Assembly: GCA_954871525.1 (NCBI GenBank)
Contig: OX940864.1
Location: forward strand, 30,483,001 to 30,547,000
DNA: 64,000 nt
Direction: 5' to 3'
From: Parietaria judaica
Lineage: Eukaryota; Streptophyta; Magnoliopsida; Rosales; Urticaceae
Positions 58,441 through 64,000 of the stretch are shown here, one piece after another. The position numbers and the translations under genes were made by a program. Position 1 is the first letter of the stretch; every line of letters begins with the position of its first letter. Below the pieces are notes generated by a model. The model saw nothing but the letters and a program-made list of their open reading frames with translations, made no database searches and had not been told where the DNA came from.

Positions 58441-59890
58441 GCAAGCGAAACCCTTCCTCTCCGAAACGTGTTTCTCTTGAGAGATTGCATCGACACCAAA
58501 TGAGGCATGATGCTGATGTCCACTTTGTTACAATCTATGAGATTGATCTTCCGTAGTAGATTGCAATTCTTGACTATCTCCAACACCCCTCTGCTCGTGA
58601 TTCTCGAGCAACGCCTCAAATTTAATTCCAACAACATCGGACACATATTTCCGATTAACTCCATATCGTTGTCGTCGATACTCAAATTTGTATGCTTTTA
58701 GAACTTCTAGCTCGGCGAGTTTCAAGTTCAGTGATAGACTCTTTATTCCTGTACAATCTGTCAGATTCAAGTACCGCAACTTCCGACACGCAGTTGAGGC
58801 TGCTATCACGCTGCTCCCTGTGATATCTGCGCAATACCTCAAATCGAGCCACTGCAATTTTGGACAACTTTTTGTAATTTTCTGTAACCAATCGTCGCTC
58901 AAATGTCCACAATAAGACAAGTCCAGAAGCTCAAGTTCCGAACGAATCGGGACAAGGTCATCTCCAAAGCTGCACTCGGATCTACCTATGTCCGTACTAC
59001 TCATTTGGATTTCGCATAGCAGAAGGCAATTTCTAATGAGATTGAAGACGGTTAAACCTGTCAAACTGTGGCAGTTACCGAGGCTGATGTGTGTCAAGCT
59101 TGGAAGGTCCAACGACAATATATCTATATCTTCGTCTTGTAGCTTCGCAAAAGAAAAAAGACTTAACTGCTGAATTGACGGGGTTGAAGAAAGCAGAGCT
59201 AAAATGTCTTTACGTTTCATACCGTCACAGTAATCGAGCTCAAGCTTCGTTAACGATAGAGATGCCTCTGCTAGGCGATTCAGCAACTTTTTTGTCATAT
59301 TCGAACTTCCGAAAGCAAGTTCACGAAGAGCGTTCGCGCGTACCAATGACTCAATGAGCTCCGAAGAGAACTGGAGCTTAGGCAAACATAATGAAGTCAA
59401 ATTCACACACCCATCGATCAATATAGGAGCGTCCCTTTTCTCAATATGACATCCCAACAATTCAATCGCGCTCAAGTTTGAACAGCTCGTCGACAAAATT
59501 ATTAAAGACTTCCCAGTGATATAGAAATTACCATTGAGGACAATCTTCCTCAATGTCTTTAGCCTCTTCGCCAAGGAAAGAACTCCGGCATCGGTAATCG
59601 ACTTTAACCGAAGCGATTTTTCGGAGGGTTCACTAATATCAAGCTCTTCTAGACGTGGAAATTCCTGCGCAATGATTTTCAGATTCATCTACCAAACGAC
59701 CCATTTTGGAGCATTTCAAAACCCGCATATTCTTCATCTTCGAAGCAAAGGCCCTCAATCCACGGATCGGAAGTCTCTTCTATTTCGAAATGTCGAGCGA
59801 TTCAATGGCCAATCCAGAGTCAACAATCTGGATAAGAATATCGTCTACCTCACCGCGAAATCGACTCAAATTGATCGCTCTAAGGCGAGT
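58441..59890 (-). pseudogene. F-box/LRR protein, frameshifted and 5'-truncated
   Basis: Such proteins are substrate receptors of SCF ubiquitin ligases. The 386-codon frame 59688-58528 is an array of cysteine-containing-type LRRs (LTKLELDYCDGM, LTHISLGNCHSLTG, LELLDLSYCGHLSD, LQWLDLRYCADITG, LRYLNLTDCTGI). A one-base shift near 58700 moves the continuation (SIDDNDMELIGNMCPMLLEL, LNLRRCSRITSRGVL) into the next frame. Upstream, KMKNMRVLKCSK precedes another shift near 59690. Before that, LRAINLSRFRGEVDDILIQI runs to LDISK with a TAG at 59780-59782. The coding sequence is cut at 59891 by a Copia LTR, and the F-box itself is not found in the window. Confidence 0.8.
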
Positions 59891-59891
59891 G

Positions 59892-60439
59892 TGTTAATAT
59901 GTGAAGCCTAATTTAATTGGGAAAGTCATGATTAGCATAGGGGTAATTTTGGTATTTCCTCTATGTTGCTTTTAGACTTTCTTGATGAGAAAGTTGTCTT
60001 CTTGGACAAGCTTTGACCAAGGCTGAAAAAGAGAGCTTGGTGGGTTTCTTCCTCCATTAGAGAGAGTGAGACAAAAGCTTTGTGTGTAAAAGACAAGAGA
60101 GAAAGCTTGTGTTGTGAGGCTTTAGTTTCTCAGTTTCAGCCACCATTTCTGGTTGTGGGTGTGTTGTTCTTGCTGTGGGGACAGCAAGAAGAAAGGGCAG
60201 AACAAAGGGTTTTGTTCTTGAGTGAGAAACACTTGTAAACACAAGGGAAGAGTGAGTGAGCTCGAGAGTGTATTCGAACAACTCCGTTGGAGATTCTAGT
60301 GGATCATATTTGCAAGCGGCAAGTGGACGTACCTCCCGCATTGGGGGTGAACCACTATAATCTCCGGTGTCATTTTATTTCGTTTCTTGTCATTATTTCG
60401 TCTTCGGTTTAAAGGGGATTTGGTGCTTATTCCCTAACA
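59892..60439 (+). repeat. 5' LTR of truncated Copia
   Basis: 548 bp with TGTTA/TAACA ends, placed by the primer site on its right and the break in the F-box/LRR frame on its left. Confidence 0.8.
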
Positions 60440-60482
60440 ACTGGTATCAGAGCAACCGGGTTGTGTTGCGATCTAGAAGACG

Positions 60483-61390
60483 ATGGGTGGAAACGATGGG
60501 TTAGGGCAAAGCTTGAAGTTCGATGGTTCGGACTACGCATTTTGGAGAATGCAAGTCGAAGACTACCTTTACGGTAGAGAGCTTAATCTTCCTTTGGGTT
60601 CGAAACCAGAGGATATGGATGAGGCGGAATGGGCTCTGCTCGATAGAAAAGTGCTCGGAGTTGTGCGGTTGACGTTGTCGAGGAATGTCGCGCCAATGTA
60701 GCGAAGGAGAAGACAACGGCGAGCATGATGAAAGCTCTCTCCGATATGTACGAGAAACCCTCGGCGAACAACAAGGTATTACTCATGAAGAAACTTTTCT
60801 ATTTGAGAATGGAGGAAAGTGGGTCTGTAGCTACTCACTTGAATGAGTTCAACACCATAGTCAATCAGTTGTCGTCCGTTGAAATCGATTTTGACGATGA
60901 AGTTCGTGCCCTAATTTTGTTGGCGTCTTTACCACCGAGTTGGGAATCGATGAGGGCAGCGGTTAGTAACTCCGTGGGTACTGCCAAGTTAAAGTTCAAC
61001 GATGTTAGAGATCGTATTCTTGCAGAGGAAGTTCGGAGAATCGATTCAGGGGAATCATCGTCGAGTTCTGCGTTGCACGTAGAACACATAGGCAGAGGAA
61101 CCGAGAAGAGACACAACCAAAACAAGGGCAGATCAAAGTCGAGAAATGGCAGAGGTCAGTCAAGATTCGGACGAAAAATGGAGTGTTGGAACTGCGGTAA
61201 AACGGGCCACATGAGGAAAGATTGTAGAGCTCCGAAGAAGAAACATGACAACAGAGAAGATGCCGTAAATGCGGCTACCGAAGAAGTCGGTGATGCGTTA
61301 TTCTTGTCGGCCGACAACCCGGTCAATGAAGTTGTCGAGGATAAGGGTGATGCGCTATTGTTGTCCGTTGATAGCCCGATTGATAGTTGA
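60483..61390 (+). pseudogene. Copia gag, frameshifted
   Basis: It starts MGGNDGLGQSLKFDGSDYAF. A deletion of one or two bases near 60690 shifts the frame after LTLSRNVA; the frame resumes as NVAKEKTTASMMKALSDMYE. A CCHC zinc knuckle CWNCGKTGHMRKDC lies near 61180-61225. Gag forms the particle and binds RNA. The frame ends at a TGA (61388-61390) exactly where the protease continues; family members have Trp there (SWVLDSGAS), so TGG to TGA is likely. Confidence 0.88.
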
Positions 61391-62488
61391 GTGCTTGATT
61401 CGGGAGCGTCTTTCCACACCGCTCCGAACAAAGAGCAAATGGAGAACTACGTTGCGGGGAACCTCGGGAAAGTCTATTTGGTCGACGGTATACCACTAGA
61501 TATTGTTGGTACCGGGGACATCACCTTGAAGATGCCAAACGGACGCACGTGGAAGATTAAGAAGGTTCGACATGTGTCGAAATTGAAGCGCAACTTAATT
61601 TCGGTAGGCCAACTCGACGGAGAAGGCCACACGATAACCTTTGGCGGTGGAGCGTGGAAGGTAGCAAAAGGTGCTTTGGTCGTTGCCCGCGGCCATAAGA
61701 CCGGCACCCTTTACATGACGACAAGTTGTTCCGACTCGGCCGCGCTCGTGGACAATGCCAACAAGTTTGAGTTGTGGCACAATCGACTCGGACACATGAG
61801 CGAGAAAGGTATGAAGATTCTCGTGAAAGACGGAAAGATTTCCGAGCTCAAGTCGGTGGACCACCATTTGTGCGAGAGTTGTGTGCTTGGGAAACAACGG
61901 CGAGTTAGTTTCTCAAATAGAGGGAGAGAGTTGAAGACCGAGAAGTTAGAATTGGTTCACACGGATGTGTGGGGACCGGCCCCGGTTGCTTCCCTCGGAG
62001 GGTCACACTACTATGTAACGTTCATCGACGACTCAACAAGAAAGCTTTGGGTCTACTTCATGAAGCACAAGTCCGATGTGTTCACTGTTTTCAAGAAGTG
62101 GAAAGCTTTGGTTGAGAATGAGACAAGCTTGAAGTTGAAGAGTTTGAGATCCGATAACGGCGGAGAGTACATTGACGGAAACTTCAAGAAATATTGTGCC
62201 GAACATGGGATTAAGATGGTGAAGACCATCCCCGGAACGCCTCAACAAAACGGGGTAGCGGAGAGGATGAACCGGACCATAAATGAGCGTGCAAGAAGCA
62301 TGAGGTTACACTCCGGGCTACCGAAGACGTTTTGGGCCGATGCGGTTAACACCGCGGCGTACTTAATCAACCGAGGACCATCCGTTCCATTAAATTTCCG
62401 AATTCCGGAAGAGGCTTGGAGAGGGAAGAAGGTAAACCTTTCTCATTTGAAAGTGTTTGGTTGTTTGTCTTATGTTCATATTGAAAGT
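61391..62488 (+). pseudogene. Copia protease and integrase, truncated
   Basis: The frame continues after the TGA with the protease motif DSGAS (residues 3-7 of this segment). The integrase HHCC finger is complete (H130, H135, C161, C164), and so is the catalytic triad (D192 in HTDVWG, D255 in RSDNGG, E291 in GVAERMNR). FWADAVNTAAYLIN follows. The reading breaks at VHIES, after which the sequence is unrelated. Family integrases insert the cDNA; this copy lacks RT. Confidence 0.9.
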
Positions 62489-62763
62489 ATGAAAAGTATA
62501 TCATGTTTATTTATTTATTTATGGGAAATGAGTTTGATAGACTCAGAGTAAAAAAAGAGAGAAAGTGGCAAGAGAGAATAAAAATGAGGTATTGAGTATT
62601 GACTATTGAGGGGGCCACTTAAAGAAGAATGATTGATGTATTGGGGGGCCACTTGGGCTTCTCATAAAAAAATGTTAAAAAATATAGGCCTCTACTATGT
62701 AAATAAAAAATTGTTACAGGGGCCTTGGCCCAGTTTGACCACAACGTGGTTCCGTCACTGCAG
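62489..62763. mobile_element. Right end of a TIR element remnant
   Basis: The right end, read on the minus strand, starts CAGTGACGGAACCACG at 62763, resembling the CARWGGCGGAACTA ends of the element at 997-1622. A ggggccttggccc block precedes it. No matching left end is seen up to the Copia breakpoint. Confidence 0.35.
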
Positions 62764-62784
62764 ATAATACATACCTGAGCTTCT

Positions 62785-62855
62785 TCCCCTCTGTAAATCT
62801 GCCAGCGCACGCTTCTTTGCTGGCTTTTTTACTTTTCTCTAGTGATAAATATGAC
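62785..62855 (-). other. Candidate exon, unidentified
   Basis: A segment between an ag acceptor (cactag) and a gtatgt donor is open in a frame reading KKPAKKRALADLQRGRSS. It is basic; no family was recognised. It could be an exon of a host gene that continues past the right edge. Confidence 0.25.
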
Positions 62856-63681
62856 TTCCAATTCTATATCACAAAGATCCGAGAGAACTCAGTTAGCAGT
62901 AGAAAAAAGATCACAATTAATTGATTGATTTGTTTACAGAAAAATATATGTAGACTAAAATAATTTGTTTAAAATCTATCAAGTAAGATTTCGAACATTT
63001 CTTTCACTACAAATTACTCGAATGGTACATCAAGTGGATAAAGGAGCTAATAGCGAGGAGAAAAGATATCACACACTGTTTAAAAAAAACTGGCACATCT
63101 ACGATCTGCTTCAGATGTAAAATAATAAAAAGTAAAACTCTTAAATCTTCCAAAGTATGATAAAAGTTTAAGCACATATAGGAATTAAAGGGGTTACGAA
63201 AAACAATAGATAGGGGATCATAGACAAGCATAGTATGACAGAGTTTAACATGAGAAAATCGTATCAAGATGACAACCGATTCGGGAACATTAAAAACACA
63301 TGGTAGTTGCATAAACATTCACACACAAAGTATATGCACACTGAAAACTAGATTGATTCGACAGTTAATTAGAGTATATCAACCCGATTCATGCGTGTAA
63401 ACATGCCTAAATTTAGTTATAATATCAACGGTTTATACAAAATTAAAACTGAATGAGTCCATAACTGTCAAATCTATACTGTAATTGCAGTACTTTCACC
63501 AAGGAATGATCAGCAAAAACTGTACATCTTCTACTTAAGTCAACAATGGAGTCCAAAAACCCAGATAAAACCCTAAAAGAAGCATATTCGATGCCCAACT
63601 AATAAGAACAAATAACCAAGCAAGTAACGCCTCAACGAAAATACTTGGATAAGAAGCAAAGAATGTTCTTTATTGCCTGGT
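62856..63681. other. No gene seen
   Basis: AT-rich DNA. Short frames such as 63318-63007 show no motif. It may be intron or 3' untranslated sequence of the unidentified gene at the right edge. Confidence 0.4.
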
Positions 63682-63975
63682 TTAATGGCGTCTCGGTTGT
63701 GCACACTCGAGCAAAGGAATGTCCTGAAAGAGACCAAAACACTTTCTTACTCAGTAGAAAACGAGGGAAAATCAAACAAAAAAGAAAGCGATCATCAAGC
63801 GCCCTTTCTTCTTCTTCGCTATCATTAACCAAGAGATTCATTTGGATTCTCGCCAAGAAAACGAAAAAGATAAAATGTATAAATATATATGTATATATAT
63901 ATATATAGAGAGAGAGAGAGATTACGTTCGATCCATGGATGATCGGATTCCACCACTTCTTCCTAAATCCCCTTC
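63682..63975 (-). other. Candidate exons at right edge, unidentified
   Basis: A segment 63975-63926 begins after ttgcag and ends at a gtaatc donor. A second begins at 63723 after tttcag. Two alternative joined readings stay open (one ending LECAQPRRH then stop), so the frame is unresolved. A TA/GA microsatellite at 63880-63925 fills the putative intron. I do not recognise a product. Confidence 0.25.
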
Positions 63976-64000
63976 CTGCAATAAACAAAACTAACTAAGA

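Larger units (their letters stand above)
59892..62488 (+). mobile_element. 3'-truncated Copia LTR retrotransposon
   Basis: The 5' LTR (59892-60439, TGTTAATATG...CCCTAACA) is followed after two bases by the initiator-Met primer site TGGTATCAGAGC (60442). Gag, protease and integrase follow in plus orientation. The coding match ends abruptly at about 62488 inside the linker after integrase (FGCLSYVHIES), so RT, RNase H and the 3' LTR are lost. The left LTR edge lies directly in the F-box/LRR pseudogene. Confidence 0.9.

Overview
The window is nuclear DNA of a flowering plant, most likely a eudicot. The evidence is intron-containing plant genes with GT/AG splice sites, plant-type retrotransposons (Copia with the initiator-Met tRNA primer site, Gypsy, LINE), Helitrons, hAT and Mutator-like elements, and AT-rich intergenic DNA. 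It is a transposon graveyard around one intact-looking gene. Nearly all coding potential outside that gene is transposon-derived or broken.

Left part (1-11 kb): a circularly permuted nucleolar GTPase of the NUG2/NOG2 type lies on the minus strand. Three exons can be read (9998-10102, 594-696, 179-322), and the middle one has a 26-nt frameshifting deletion. About 9.07 kb of the intron between the first two exons is a Helitron (731-9805) carrying a second Helitron (3083-9118) and a TIR element (997-1622). Removing it leaves an ordinary ~226-bp intron.

11-23 kb: an internally deleted Gypsy element (minus) with degenerate gag, protease and RNase H and a GGATTAGTTTCC minisatellite is followed by a complete, recent Copia element (17430-23215; 133-bp LTRs differing at one base; TSD aaatg) whose reading frame is nevertheless broken.

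23-33 kb: a 328-bp non-autonomous hAT element (23334-23661), a 971-bp foldback Mutator-like element (26091-27061), a DUF1985 fragment, and a 3.6-kb hAT element with a decayed BED-type transposase (29248-32878). The two hAT elements share termini and TCGCGA-rich subterminal DNA.

33-46 kb: a large Gypsy-type LTR element lacking gag-pol (33564-41667) is filled with minisatellites and contains a nested 2.7-kb solo LTR (35717-38442). It is followed by a foldback element (41779-42174) and a solo LTR of the same Gypsy family (44369-45161).

46-64 kb: an intact seven-exon EMG1/NEP1 rRNA pseudouridine methyltransferase gene (46025-48562, minus), a LINE with a twin-priming 5' inversion (50311-52121), a Copia pol fragment, an LRR-malectin receptor-kinase pseudogene lacking most of its kinase (54795-57958), an F-box/LRR pseudogene (58441-59890) cut off by a 3'-truncated Copia element (59892-62488), and unassigned exon-like segments at the right edge.

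The two recognised housekeeping families, NUG2-type GTPase and EMG1, both act in ribosome biogenesis, but nothing here shows a functional link between them. All element boundaries rest on termini, target-site duplications and residual protein motifs read directly from the sequence; no database search was possible.
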